Source of the DNA: Paracoccaceae bacterium
GTDB lineage: Bacteria > Pseudomonadota > Alphaproteobacteria > Rhodobacterales > Rhodobacteraceae
NCBI GenBank assembly: GCA_026710155.1
Contig: JAPORQ010000035.1
Location: 43,164-97,093 of the forward strand
Reading direction: 5' to 3'
DNA length: 53,930 bases
Positions 9,606 to 19,756 of this stretch are shown here, piece by piece. The stretch's first letter is position 1; every line of letters begins with the position of its first letter. The notes under the pieces are model-generated. The model searched no databases. It saw only the letters and a program-made list of their open reading frames with translations, and was not told the DNA's origin. Both the position numbers and the translations under genes were made by a program.

Positions 9606-10286
9606 ATGACATTCTCGATAGCAGGCTATTGTTCAAAAACCAACCGGCTGGGTATAGCAATCACGACATCATCAATTGCCGTTGGCAGTAGGTGCCCATG
9701 GGCAAGAGCTGGAGTCGGTGCTGTTTCTTCCCAAAACATTACCCTACCTTCGATAGGAAATATGATTCTTGACAGGATTGAAACAGGAGATCATGCTCCC
9801 GAAGCGTTGGATTCAGTCATGAACAATATGGAATTCAATGAATATCGACAGGTAATCACGATTGATACCAAGGGAAATACAGCCCATTACTGCGGTAAAT
9901 TCACCTTGGGTACCAACAGCGTGGTACATGGAAAAAACTGCATCGCAGCAGGTAATTTGTTGAAATCAACTAAACTCCCGGGAGTAATGGTTAAAACCTT
10001 CGAGGATAATTCATCTAGTGCACTACCTGAAAGATTATTGATGTCGCTTGAAAGCGGGTTGTATCAAGGAGGTGGCGAAATGGGACCTACACATTCGGCC
10101 TCGCTACTGGTTGTGGATAAGGAAACTTGGCCATTGGTTGATTTAAGGGTTGATTGGAATGATGTCGATCCGGTCAAGGAATTAAGGAAGCTTTGGACAG
10201 CCTATGAGCCACAGATGCTGGATTATTTGCTACGGGCAAAATACCCCGAAGGAGCACCAAGTTTTGGTGTGCCGGGAGATGAATAG
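9606..10286 (+). CDS. DUF1028 family protein
   Basis: A 226-residue member of the DUF1028 family, which is thought to share the Ntn-hydrolase fold; its reaction is not established. Family features seen are the start TFSIAGYCSKTNRLGIAITTSSIAVGSR (read in two parts), the block GVGAVSSQN, and EMGPTHSASLLVVD in the second half. A GGAGG ribosome site at 9594-9598 lies 7 bases before the ATG. The start is one base after the upstream stop, so it is certainly cotranscribed with the monooxygenase and fusion genes. Genes of this family often sit beside RidA or peptidase genes, which points to hydrolysis of an amide-like intermediate. That role is inference. Confidence 0.82.
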   Translation: MTFSIAGYCSKTNRLGIAITTSSIAVGSRCPWARAGVGAVSSQNITLPSIGNMILDRIETGDHAPEALDSVMNNMEFNEYRQVITIDTKGNTAHYCGKFTLGTNSVVHGKNCIAAGNLLKSTKLPGVMVKTFEDNSSSALPERLLMSLESGLYQGGGEMGPTHSASLLVVDKETWPLVDLRVDWNDVDPVKELRKLWTAYEPQMLDYLLRAKYPEGAPSFGVPGDE

Positions 10287-10550
10287 GTTGAGGAAACACT
10301 AAAGGAATACAAATCCTGTCCTCTTTATCATGTGAGTGAATTCCCATCAGCATCCAATCATGATCACTTTATTTAAGGAAAATGGCATGTTGAAGCCAAC
10401 AAATTTCCTAACAGTTACCCAACTTGCAACTACCCTTATTCCTGAGTGTGCAACTAAATAAAGTTGGAAATAATAGTACGAGATAAGAGCTGGATTTTGT
10501 CATTTGGTATCTTTGCAGTGATGAAACCATCAATGGTTCGGATGAACTGG

Positions 10551-13051
10551 TCAATCTCGATTATGCAAACGAACATCAGCACGAATATCGCGCAGTATGG
10601 CCCCGCTTGCCGCAAGAAGCTGGCGCATCTCATTGAAAATCGGTTTGTCACCATCCGGGTCTTCAATGGTCAGGATGACTGCGAAGGGGACGCCCTCTTC
10701 AGGAAAAGTGTCTTCTGCACGTACTAGACTTTCGATCTGCAGGCGCCAGTTTGAAGAATTGCCTTTGGAATTGAACGTCGATTCATATTGCTTGGTTGGC
10801 TACCATTTCAACCCATGCTCAATCAAGGCTCTTTCGTGAGATCCCCAGCTTTGCACGGATTTGATTTGATTGATGTAACTTGGGTTACCGTCCTGACGAG
10901 TAATTGCTGGTTGCATCTGACTGAGTTTGGCATCAAGGTTAACACGAACAAACTCGTCACCAAAAGCTCGGTCCAGCGGTGGCGTACAAACAAGGGTCAT
11001 GCGCACCCGTCCTGAACACTTTCCGTCTTGATCAACAAGGCTTTGGGGCCATGAAAAGTCAAAGCGCAATATTGACGGTCTCGTTTCACCAATGGTCAAT
11101 CGGCTTTGGAATACCATTGTGATTTGATGGTCGCCCGTCTCAAGCATTTGGTTACTTGCAAAGGGTTGACCAAACCCTGCAAACTGCCGCGCTATCTTAC
11201 GAAAAGCAATTTGGCGGCCCTGCAACGGTGCAGGCATGGAGGTATGGTGGAAAAGCATGGCCTGCAAAGTCTCCAGAGACAGACTATTTTGGGTTGCTTG
11301 GTCAAGATTGGCGAGAATTCGTCTAACCAAGGGCGCTGCATAGCTCGTTCCAGCCACTGATTCCTTGAAACCATTCAAACCGATGGAAAACAAACCGCTG
11401 AGATTATTCTTACTACCAGTGCCACCGTATGTTGCAACATCGGGCTTTACCAGACCTAAGACCTGGTCCGCGTCTTGTATAGCAGGTCGGCGCTCCTGCG
11501 ATTTCATTTGTTCCGGGTGGATTGAGTGCACCAACGGTAACTGACCTGACACTCTCGGAGGGCTGCAGAATGGTATCTGGTTGAGTGCGCGCTGCTAGGT
11601 AATTCATTACGTCCCTCGGGCGTGGTTGCCAAACCAACCTTGATTGGCTGGAATCCAGGTTTCCAGCGGAATTGACAATAAGAACCTTGTGTCTGTCGGC
11701 AATTGCATCAAGGTATTCGGCATACATGCCGTAATATCCGACTTCGGCCAAAGCATTGATTGAGAGATTGAATATTCGGACTCCCCGGATGCACGCTTCC
11801 TCAATCGCGTTTTCCATTTCTTGAAGAAAGTCCCTAAAACCATTCGGGTATCGTTGAAAAAACAGATTTTTCAAGGGGTACAGTGGAACATCATAAATCA
11901 TAACACCGATCAGGCTCTGGGATGATTTCGGGATCGTTCATCCTCTTTCCAACCGTCAGCAAGGCGGCCACATGTGTACCGTGTACCAGGTCGTAATCGG
12001 ATTGAGGAAGATAATCAAAGCGATCGATGATCCAGGGATCAAGGATTGGGCCAATCCCCGAATCGACCACACCGACAACAGGATAACGGCCTTCTGGAAC
12101 CAGATTAGGAATTTTAACTTTGGCTTGCAGGCTTTGCGATGTATTTTGGGTGAATTCCTCTTCTCGATTGGCCAATTCCAGCTGTATTGGAAGATGAATG
12201 CAACGTACAAGCGGATGCCGAGCAAGGGTGTCAAGTACCCGCTCATGCCGTTCAGGGTCGAGATCCACCATTGGGTCATACCATTCGGTACCACTGTCTT
12301 GTGATAAGGAATCGTTGTCAAGAAAAGCGATTGCGTCCTGTTCACTGCGAGTCAAACGCAATTCCAATATCGAAACATTGCCCGACTGCTGTAGGGGTAA
12401 TGTTCTTGCTCCAGGCCCCAATCCCATCAACAAGGTTTTCAGGCTCTTGCGCAGTTCATGCTCGGCAAACCCGGGTGAAGCAGGTGTCTCAAAAAGTTCA
12501 ACCAAATACCCGGATACTGTCTTTGGGTCCTCGAACAACTGCAACGCATCCATCGCTGAAAAAACTCGCTTGTCCAAGGGCGAAGTGATCTCGATTGACT
12601 TAATTGCACCGACTTCCGAACGCGTCCGGCTTGGAGCCTTGTAGGGTTCCCCACTATTTCCCGAAATGCGCGTTTGCACAGTATCTTCGGCTTGGCGAAT
12701 GTTCCTGCGAAGCGTAGAAAGATGTATTGATGGTGCATGGAAATAAAGCATACCAACATTATCCGCACCAACACATGGGAACTGACCCTTTTTAAACACC
12801 ACCTGGGTTGGACGGTAAGATTTGGCAAGTGACTCCTCGCGCATTTGCACCTTCAGGTATGCGGATCCATATCCACTTTGTTTGATTGCTGTTTCTGCCT
12901 GATCAACGGACGCAACCAACCCTGCACGATGCTTTTGGAATGCTCTGTCGGAATCATCAAAGAAATCCTTGTGACGTCCCCCTTTTCCCGGCTCGGGAGA
13001 ACGGAGGAAGTCTTTATCGTTCAATACGATCTGTACGGGATTGTTGAACAT
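10551..13051 (-). pseudogene. subtilisin-like (S8) protease, broken by two frameshifts and a TAG
   Basis: Remnant of an S8 serine protease of about 832 residues with a long N-terminal region (about 300 residues) of unknown fold. The catalytic Asp lies in VVGVVDSGIG (about residue 330), His in HGTHVAA (about 357) and Ser in AGTSYAAP. Three lesions are visible. A one-base insertion lies near 11913-11914, where the frame moves to one continuing LIGVMIYDV. Another lies near 11458-11459, where RRGPGL continues as GLVKPDVATYGG in the next frame. An in-frame TAG at 10798-10800 follows HGLKW, after which family-like sequence runs on to a TGA at 10551. Removing two bases gives 833 codons including the stop. 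The start overlaps the ATPase stop as TGATG, so translation was coupled. Confidence 0.82.
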
Positions 13052-14250
13052 CAACTCTTGTTCCTGTCCTGAAACTCTGCTTTTCTCTTGATTGAGCTGA
13101 TTTGCGGTTGCGAATATCCCGTAGCACGGGCAATTGCCTCTTGAGTCATGTCAATGGCTGGATCGTTGACAATGTGCTGGATGAATTTCTTTTGATCCAA
13201 AGCAAGATGGCTAATCGGCGTATCATAACAGTCGATCGGTAGTCGGGTCGCTACTGCTGTCAGTGCCTGAAACAGGTCTGTAGTGGTTTGTTTGGCTCCG
13301 GAGAGTGCCACCATCCGTTTCACGGACATGCAAATGCGTTCTACATCTGCACCGGAATAGCCATCCAGACAATGAGCGAATATCTGGACGATCTCAGGTG
13401 TTGTCTCAATGGGGTGGAGAAATCGTTTGATCAGTTCATTGAGAGCGCTGCGGTCAGGGTTGTCGATGTTGATTTGAGACTCGAAGCGTCGCCAGACAGC
13501 GGGATCAAGCAACCCATCATGGTTTGTAATAGCTATTGTCACACCACAATCACGGCGATGGTCAAGATTCTGCAGCAGGGTGTTAACAACCCTTTTGATC
13601 TCACCGACCTCATGCGGATCATCGCGAATCTTGGCGATCGCATCAAACTCATCAAGCAGGAGAACACACGCATAGCGATTGGCAAAATCGAAAAGATGAG
13701 CGATATTTCGGGCAGTCTTGCCGAGGAATGATGAAATAAGCCCATCAATGCGGGCGGTAACAAGGGGCAAGGAAAGACTTGAGGCAACATAGTGAGCAGT
13801 CATTGTCTTTCCCGACCCGGGTGGTCCATAAATCAGAAGTGTTCGTGTCGGTTCAATGCCAACCTTTTCAAGTGCGGTTACATTCTGCCATTCCTCAATC
13901 AAACCGTTTACAGCAAGCTCCACATTGGTACCAAGGATTGGGGCCATAAGTGACCCGTCATCAAAATCTACAATGCAAAGTCGAGCCCCTGTTTCACGAT
14001 CAACAGGTGGATGAGTTTCAGCGGTCAGACGCTCACCGCGAACCATAGTCTTCGAAAGTTCCACGCGGCTTGGCTTCAATTCCTTTGTTGTTGATGCGAT
14101 GTTCAACAAACGATCAATTGACTTGGCCCTTTTTGTATCCTTGGCTTTTTCCAAGCGAGACCGAAGACGGATGACCTGCTGTTCAAAAGCATCGCGATCA
14201 CCAGTCAAGCCCACACGAACAAGGCTCTGAATTACTGCGAAGTGCTCCAT
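13051..14250 (-). CDS. AAA ATPase, partner of the S8 protease
   Basis: A 399-residue ATPase with a helical N-terminal region (residues 1 to about 70). The AAA module has Walker A GPPGSGKT, Walker B LLLDEFDAI, a sensor asparagine in AITNHD and an arginine-finger-like WRRFE. Its C-terminus (QEAIARATGYSQPQISSIKR) looks like a helix-turn-helix. The frame is intact. It precedes and overlaps the protease gene by one base. AAA/subtilase pairs like this recur in bacterial genomes and are suspected conflict or quality-control modules; that is from memory and not shown by this sequence. Here the ATPase has outlived its protease. The 120 bases upstream (14255-14380) are extremely AT-rich and probably hold the promoter. 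Confidence 0.85.
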   Translation of the reverse strand: MEHFAVIQSLVRVGLTGDRDAFEQQVIRLRSRLEKAKDTKRAKSIDRLLNIASTTKELKPSRVELSKTMVRGERLTAETHPPVDRETGARLCIVDFDDGSLMAPILGTNVELAVNGLIEEWQNVTALEKVGIEPTRTLLIYGPPGSGKTMTAHYVASSLSLPLVTARIDGLISSFLGKTARNIAHLFDFANRYACVLLLDEFDAIAKIRDDPHEVGEIKRVVNTLLQNLDHRRDCGVTIAITNHDGLLDPAVWRRFESQINIDNPDRSALNELIKRFLHPIETTPEIVQIFAHCLDGYSGADVERICMSVKRMVALSGAKQTTTDLFQALTAVATRLPIDCYDTPISHLALDQKKFIQHIVNDPAIDMTQEAIARATGYSQPQISSIKRKAEFQDRNKS

Positions 14251-15052
14251 GCAATTACCCTAAATTAATATTAATAAAACTTCAATATTTTATAACTATT
14301 TTTAATAAAATATTCTTTTTTTTAATAATTATAAATAATTCATAAATAAAATTATAAATAAACCACTATTTTTGGATTTGGCGATATTCATACCCCACCC
14401 CCTGTAAAATACACCGCCTATCCAGTGGGTTCCACAGGTTTAACCAATTTTTTCCTCCAGAACTTTTAATTGGGGTTTGCAAATATAACCGGTCCGAAGG
14501 CAAGCCATTGTTTCGAGACATCATTGCGTATATCTCCAGAAAATACTGTCACCTTGTCGAGGAAAATCACCGGTACCATGAATCACAACCTCTGTTAACA
14601 TCGCAAGGCAAGCCGGGAGGGAAGAAAGCAATAAACAGGTAACAATTTTCTACTGAGCTTGAAGGTACCCTGAGGCGGTTCTCCTGTTTACGAGTTATCC
14701 ATTTGCCACCCTCTTCCACTAACAAAATCGTGTAAATTGCACTTCGCATGGAAAATGTCTTGCAGAAAATATCGGACATTTTCATAGAAAGTAGGAAGCA
14801 GAACTGGAACATGCTAGAAACCCATTGCCTGACGTCACCGGAAAGTCACCATCAATTGTGGTGAACAACCCGATTCAAGCAACGAGATAAACTTCGTAGG
14901 GTTGTACAGAAAGTACAAACTAGCGATAAACGACAATCTTCCAATGTAACGATGGTGTCATTCGTGCCATTGGATTGATTGGCATTCTTGCCTGATCTAC
15001 CCTTTCATAAAGGGTATTGAACAGTTTCAATTTCAATATTCTCTTTATTAAA
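14251..15052. other. intergenic stretch, AT-rich at its left end
   Basis: The first 130 bases are nearly pure A/T and sit upstream of the AAA ATPase. The rest contains only a short unconvincing reverse frame (14567-14812) with no ribosome site or family pattern, plus a weak CACCA/TGGTG inverted repeat near 14847-14863. No RNA gene was recognised. Confidence 0.5.
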
Positions 15053-17137
15053 TTAATCTGACACATACCGAAGCTCAGCAATTTCTCTCTTGAACGGTAC
15101 GATTTCCTCCTTAGAAGGTTTCACCTCCAACTCCTCGGCAAATCTGCGGCCAGCATATACAGCATGGGCAATTGTAGCAGGGGCTTCACAATCCCCAAAG
15201 GATTTTACCATTTCCAAACCATGGTCTTGCCATTCACCCTCTTTTTCCATAATTCCCCTGAACAGTGAATCATTTGGATATCTGGATGTTACCAGCAGAA
15301 TGGAATCCATCTCGAAATTTTGCTCCTTGCCAGTATAGGAACAATTCAATTTGGCTGTTCCTTCGGCAATGCTTGTCAAGATGAGGTTGGAATGAATTGT
15401 CACACCCAATTCCATGATTTGTTTTTGGATACGATGCTGTTCCATCGTATTTTGGGTCCAGGTCGCAACTTCCGGAGCCGGTGTCGTGTAACTGACTTCA
15501 TATCCCCTTTGAATCAATAGTTCAGCGAGAACATTGCCCATGTAGTAATGATCATCATCCCAGATCAAAACATGACTGCCATTCGGAAGGTTTTCAGCCA
15601 TTATGTCATCAGGTGAATAGACAGAGGCGCCCGGGTCAATATCCAAAGGTTCCTTCAGATTGAATCCAAGGCCGTTCTTATACCAGGTTGAACCAGTGCA
15701 AATGCCAATCAAGGGGATACCGAATTCAAGTAAATGATCTAGTGTAAGATCGGAATCAAGATAGGTTTCAACATTGGGCAGCTTGTTGAATTGGCTCAAC
15801 CGGTAATCAACCACCCTGCCCCATGCTGCCAATCCAGGAAGTTTTGATTCCCTTGAGACCCTGCCCCCCAGATTGAGTTCTTTTTCGGCAAGGGTTACAT
15901 CATATCCCCTCTTCCCAAGCATCTGGGCAGCTTCAAGACCTGCTGGTCCAGCTCCGACAATCAGGACGGGTTTGCTGGATACGTTCTTGTTTATATATTC
16001 GGGATGCCAGCCTTTTCGCCATTCCTCTCCCATACTGGGATTTTGGGTACATCTGATCGGGGACATGGTAAAATCCCCCGACACACAAATATTGCAACCG
16101 ATGCATTCACGAATATCCTCAACACGGCCTTCCTCTATTTTCCTTGGCAAAAAGGGATCAGCTATGGAAGGTCGGGCGCAGCCGATCAAATCAATTTCTC
16201 CGGATTTGATGAGTGAAACCATTTTGTCAGGTGAAGTGTATCTTCCAACTCCGACAACGGGCTTGGTAGTCAATGCCTTGAATCCCTTTCGATACTCATC
16301 CTGAAAGCCCTCCTGACTGAAACGGGAAGTCTGGCTGTCATTTTCCCATCCGGCAAGACAAAAATCCCAAAGATCAGGCAATTCGGCCAACGAGGAAACA
16401 ATATCCATGGCCTCTTGAGTTTCCAGCCCAGCCTTTCCCATGAGTTCATTGATCGTTATCCTGCACGGTACAGCACATTCATCACCAACGGCTTCCTTGG
16501 TATCAATGATTATCTCTTTAAGGATTCTGATCCTGTTCTCCAGATTGCCACCATATTCATCACTCCTTCGGTTGTACCGTTTGCTTAGGAAATGATGAAA
16601 AAATCCCAAACCATGACCGGCATACACATATACCAAATCATATCCGGCATTCTTGCCGCGAATGGCAGCATCCCGATGCCATTTTCTCAGATTTCTGATG
16701 TCCTGCCTGTCCATGGTCTTGGCAGAAACAGGATCATAGGTAAAGGACTGGACAGGCATACCAGTTGGTGCCAGCGGCACTTCCCTGCCATATAGATTTG
16801 GTCCATTGAGTCCATTATAGGCAAGTTCTATTCCTGCAAGGGCATCATGTTCATGAATTTTTTCGGCCATTTGGGCCAGCATTGGCACATCACGATCATC
16901 CCAGATACGCAGTTCAATGAATGGCGTGATGTCCGAGGTGTGATGGATTTCTACCTGCTCCGTACAAACCGTTCCCCATCCACCCTGGGCCTTGACACCC
17001 CTTAACCAGGCATTGGCCGTGGGATCCCGATACCCCAGGCCGGTACAATGCGGCACCTGAAAAAACCTGTTTTTTGCAGTTACCGGTCCAATCTGGATTG
17101 GCTTGAACAAAATATCATAATAAGTGTCTCTGCTCAT
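15053..17137 (-). CDS. histamine/diamine dehydrogenase-like iron-sulfur flavoprotein (TMADH family)
   Basis: A 694-residue homologue of trimethylamine dehydrogenase, starting with the family N-terminus DILFKPIQIGP. Residues 1 to about 345 are an FMN barrel. Cys31 in QVPHC matches the cysteine that carries 6-S-cysteinyl FMN. Tyr172, His175 and Asp267 match the catalytic triad, and Arg226 is kept. Cysteines 345, 348, 351 and 363 bind a 4Fe-4S cluster. A nucleotide-binding half follows (VLIVGAGPAG). The substrate pocket has Gln61, Trp264 and Asp355 where trimethylamine dehydrogenase has Tyr, Trp and Trp; by my recollection histamine dehydrogenase has Gln, Trp and Asp. There is no signal peptide, so it is cytoplasmic. 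It lies downstream of the polyamine importer genes, which supports amine oxidation. Confidence 0.85.
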   Translation of the reverse strand: MSRDTYYDILFKPIQIGPVTAKNRFFQVPHCTGLGYRDPTANAWLRGVKAQGGWGTVCTEQVEIHHTSDITPFIELRIWDDRDVPMLAQMAEKIHEHDALAGIELAYNGLNGPNLYGREVPLAPTGMPVQSFTYDPVSAKTMDRQDIRNLRKWHRDAAIRGKNAGYDLVYVYAGHGLGFFHHFLSKRYNRRSDEYGGNLENRIRILKEIIIDTKEAVGDECAVPCRITINELMGKAGLETQEAMDIVSSLAELPDLWDFCLAGWENDSQTSRFSQEGFQDEYRKGFKALTTKPVVGVGRYTSPDKMVSLIKSGEIDLIGCARPSIADPFLPRKIEEGRVEDIRECIGCNICVSGDFTMSPIRCTQNPSMGEEWRKGWHPEYINKNVSSKPVLIVGAGPAGLEAAQMLGKRGYDVTLAEKELNLGGRVSRESKLPGLAAWGRVVDYRLSQFNKLPNVETYLDSDLTLDHLLEFGIPLIGICTGSTWYKNGLGFNLKEPLDIDPGASVYSPDDIMAENLPNGSHVLIWDDDHYYMGNVLAELLIQRGYEVSYTTPAPEVATWTQNTMEQHRIQKQIMELGVTIHSNLILTSIAEGTAKLNCSYTGKEQNFEMDSILLVTSRYPNDSLFRGIMEKEGEWQDHGLEMVKSFGDCEAPATIAHAVYAGRRFAEELEVKPSKEEIVPFKREIAELRYVSD

Positions 17138-17187
17138 TTTCAGCCCTGATATTGCCAGGCCATAAAATGACCTGGCAAGAATCTAAT

Positions 17188-18222
17188 TTACTGTTTGACC
17201 CTGGTCCAGATCTGGTTGTAAACGACCTGAACATCTTCATCACAGGGTTCAACAAATGATCCGGCTGGAGCATCGGCTGGAGGTACCGATTCAGGTTCAG
17301 ATTTCAAATCTGCATCCAGAAACTCATCAACCCCTTCAACACCAGCACTGTATCTGGCATAATTGGTAACTGCAGCAATGTTTTCAGGTTTCAGTAGAAA
17401 ATCCATGAACTTCAACGCATTTTCCCTGTTTGGTGCATCCTTAAGAAGAACAACATTATCCATCCAGACAACCAATCCCTCACGAGGATAGGAGTATTCG
17501 ATATTGGCTCCCTCGGCCCTGGCCTTGGCGCCAAAACCATTCCAGATCATCCCGACGGCAGCATCACCCGATACCAGTACATCCTTGGCTCCATCCGAAT
17601 TGAACGATGCCCAATTCTCCTTGGCGTTCTGCAACAATTCATCAAGCGCCCTCAACTGGTCCTTGTCACTCGTGCATTGGGGAATGCCCAGATACAGAGA
17701 AGCCATGGCAATAACCTCACCTTGGGAATCCAATACGTTGATCTTGCCCTTCAACTCATCCGGTGGATCAAAAATGATGCCCATTGTTCTTATGTCACCC
17801 TGAAATACATCCCTGCTGACGGAGAAGCTCGTTGAACCCCATTGATAGGGAATGGAGAATTTTCTTCCAGGATCAAAGGAGACATCCATCCATTGTGGTT
17901 GAATATTTCCGATATTACTCAATTCACCAGACTGGATTTCATCAAGCAATCCTTCCGAATGCATGATTGAAACCATGTAATCGCCGGGTACGGCGACATC
18001 GAATGAACCAAGTTTCCCGGCCTTGAGGTTTGCCAAAAGGGTTTCGTTGGAATCATAGGTATCCATCGTCACCTCTATTCCGGTCTCCTCCGAAAACTTG
18101 TTGAGCAATTCCTGGGGAATATACTCGAACCAGTGATAAATTGATAGTTTGCCTTGAGCAAAACCGGAGGATGCTCCAAGGGTTACAACAAGAGCTGAAA
18201 CTACTAATGTCTTCTTTAACAT
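17188..18222 (-). CDS. polyamine ABC transporter substrate-binding protein (PotD/PotF family)
   Basis: Periplasmic binding protein delivering putrescine, spermidine or a related amine to the PotABC permease. A clear signal peptide (MLKKTLVVSALVVTLG, cleavage near GFA-QG) precedes the family start LSIYHWFEYIPQELLNKFSEE. The blocks DVAVPGDYMVS and GMIWNGFGA are typical. I chose the ATG at 18222 because GGAAAG lies just before it and the signal peptide then starts normally; an upstream ATG at 18234 lacks a ribosome site. It is 50 bases upstream of the amine dehydrogenase gene. A 705-base gap separates it from potC, so it may have its own promoter. The exact ligand cannot be read from sequence. 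Confidence 0.88.
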   Translation of the reverse strand: MLKKTLVVSALVVTLGASSGFAQGKLSIYHWFEYIPQELLNKFSEETGIEVTMDTYDSNETLLANLKAGKLGSFDVAVPGDYMVSIMHSEGLLDEIQSGELSNIGNIQPQWMDVSFDPGRKFSIPYQWGSTSFSVSRDVFQGDIRTMGIIFDPPDELKGKINVLDSQGEVIAMASLYLGIPQCTSDKDQLRALDELLQNAKENWASFNSDGAKDVLVSGDAAVGMIWNGFGAKARAEGANIEYSYPREGLVVWMDNVVLLKDAPNRENALKFMDFLLKPENIAAVTNYARYSAGVEGVDEFLDADLKSEPESVPPADAPAGSFVEPCDEDVQVVYNQIWTRVKQ

Positions 18223-18234
18223 TTTTCTTTCCAT

Positions 18235-18939
18235 TATTTTAAAGTTAATTCAATTCACTGTTTTATCAGTACAAACCAGAGGTTAATGATTACTTGCCCA
18301 AATCACCAATACAAATTGCAACTAGTAAGACAAGTTGATTGATACTGCATAATTTCGCAAGATATGGAAGAAAAATTTAAGGTGAAGATTTACCCCAAGT
18401 CTAGAAGTTGCCCGTATTGGTTACCTCTCTGATTATAAACTCTACCAAATTGTATTAATCAGGAAAAATTGCTTCACAGACTTACGGGTATCGAAATATA
18501 AGCAATCAACCAATATCTTGAATAAAGCTCAGAAACACATTTTTGACCTGCCAGAAGTACCTCTTTCATAGTTTATTGTAATTTCCCTAAATGCTTGTCA
18601 AAAGCATCCAAAATAGTCAAAAATTCTGATCTGTAATTTAATTCTAAACGTCAGTTCCCAATCACTGTCAAATTAAAGGGCAAGCGAATAAGATTGCAAA
18701 ATCGGAAAGACCATTATAAATCGTTTATGGTCCTAACAGGTTTAAAAATCGTCTACATAACCGTTTATCGAATTGACAAAAAGAGACAACATCGACAAGT
18801 TGTTTGGAAGAAAAACACCAACGGAAATAATCGAAGAGAAAGTTGCGCAAAGAATTTTGGAGGATTTAAACTCGCAGAAAAAGACAGCAAGATTAAATAC
18901 CTGAAATTACGATATTTAGATGCACTCCGGTTTCAAACT
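18235..18939. other. long non-coding gap inside the pot cluster
   Basis: About 700 AT-rich bases separate potC from potD. A forward frame at 18694-18948 (84 codons, very rich in Lys, Arg and Asn) has no ribosome site or family pattern and ends at the potC stop region; I do not call it. The stretch probably holds the potD promoter. Confidence 0.5.
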
Positions 18940-19755
18940 TTAGTTTAGCCTGTTCTTTAGATCTGCCCGGCTGAGAAAATAGGATATCGTTACAAAAATC
19001 GTTGAGACCAAAAGCAGTAAGGTGGACAGGGCCATTATGTCAGGCTTTATTCCCTGCTTGATGGAGCCGAAAATTGCCGTGGGCAACGTTTCAACACCAG
19101 CTCCCTTGACAAAACTGGTGATGATGAAATCGTCCAGTGAAATTATAAAGGCCAAAAGAAATCCTGAAATTATCCCCGGTATCATCAAGGGCAGCAATAT
19201 GCTGCGGAATATCTGCTTGCGGTTGGCATAGAGGTCCATGGCCGCCTCTTCATAAACCTTTTCAATACTTTGCATCCGGGCCGAAATTGGAAGGTAGGCG
19301 AAGGGAATGCAGAAGACAATGTGAGCAACTAGTATTGAGGTATAACCGAGTTTGAAACTGATCATGCTAAAGAAAATCAAGGTTGCAACTGCAGTTACGA
19401 TTTCAGGTACCATGATGGGCAGGCTCAGGAGGGAAATATTAAGGTTCTTGCCCTTGAAGGGGGATGTTCTGACAACCCCGATGGCTGCCGAAAAGGCTAT
19501 TGTAGTTGCAATGACAGCAGCCATAAAGGCTATTGTAATCGAGTTCCAGGCAGCCTTCTGAAACTTTTCAGCCTCCAAGCCAAAAAAGATTTGCTCATAC
19601 CATCTCAGACTGAAGCCACCCCATATTGTTATGGACAGCGAGTCGTTGAAACTGTAAACCATGACAACCAGTAGTGGGGCATAAAGGATTACTAGGCACA
19701 GTATTGCCAACAGAGAAAATCCCGGTATGCTTCGAACAGAACCTGTGACCTGCAT
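18940..19755 (-). CDS. potC: polyamine ABC transporter permease (PotC type)
   Basis: Inner-membrane permease subunit of 271 residues with six hydrophobic segments. The first is at about residues 11-35. The coupling motif that contacts the ATPase is EEAAMDLYANRKQIFRSILLPLMIPGI (EAA loop, read as one conserved region near residues 165-190). The family-typical sequences VYSFND and ISLDDFIITSFVKG are present. Its ATG lies one base after the potB stop, so translation is probably coupled. It is cotranscribed after potA and potB; unusually, potD does not follow at once. Confidence 0.9.
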   Translation of the reverse strand: MQVTGSVRSIPGFSLLAILCLVILYAPLLVVMVYSFNDSLSITIWGGFSLRWYEQIFFGLEAEKFQKAAWNSITIAFMAAVIATTIAFSAAIGVVRTSPFKGKNLNISLLSLPIMVPEIVTAVATLIFFSMISFKLGYTSILVAHIVFCIPFAYLPISARMQSIEKVYEEAAMDLYANRKQIFRSILLPLMIPGIISGFLLAFIISLDDFIITSFVKGAGVETLPTAIFGSIKQGIKPDIMALSTLLLLVSTIFVTISYFLSRADLKNRLN

Positions 19756-19756
19756 C

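Noticed and set aside
11972-12644. Several forward frames over the protease
   Set aside because: Antisense shadows; the reverse strand carries the catalytic motifs.
18694-18948. 84-codon forward frame in the pot cluster gap
   Set aside because: No ribosome site, AT-driven composition and no family pattern.
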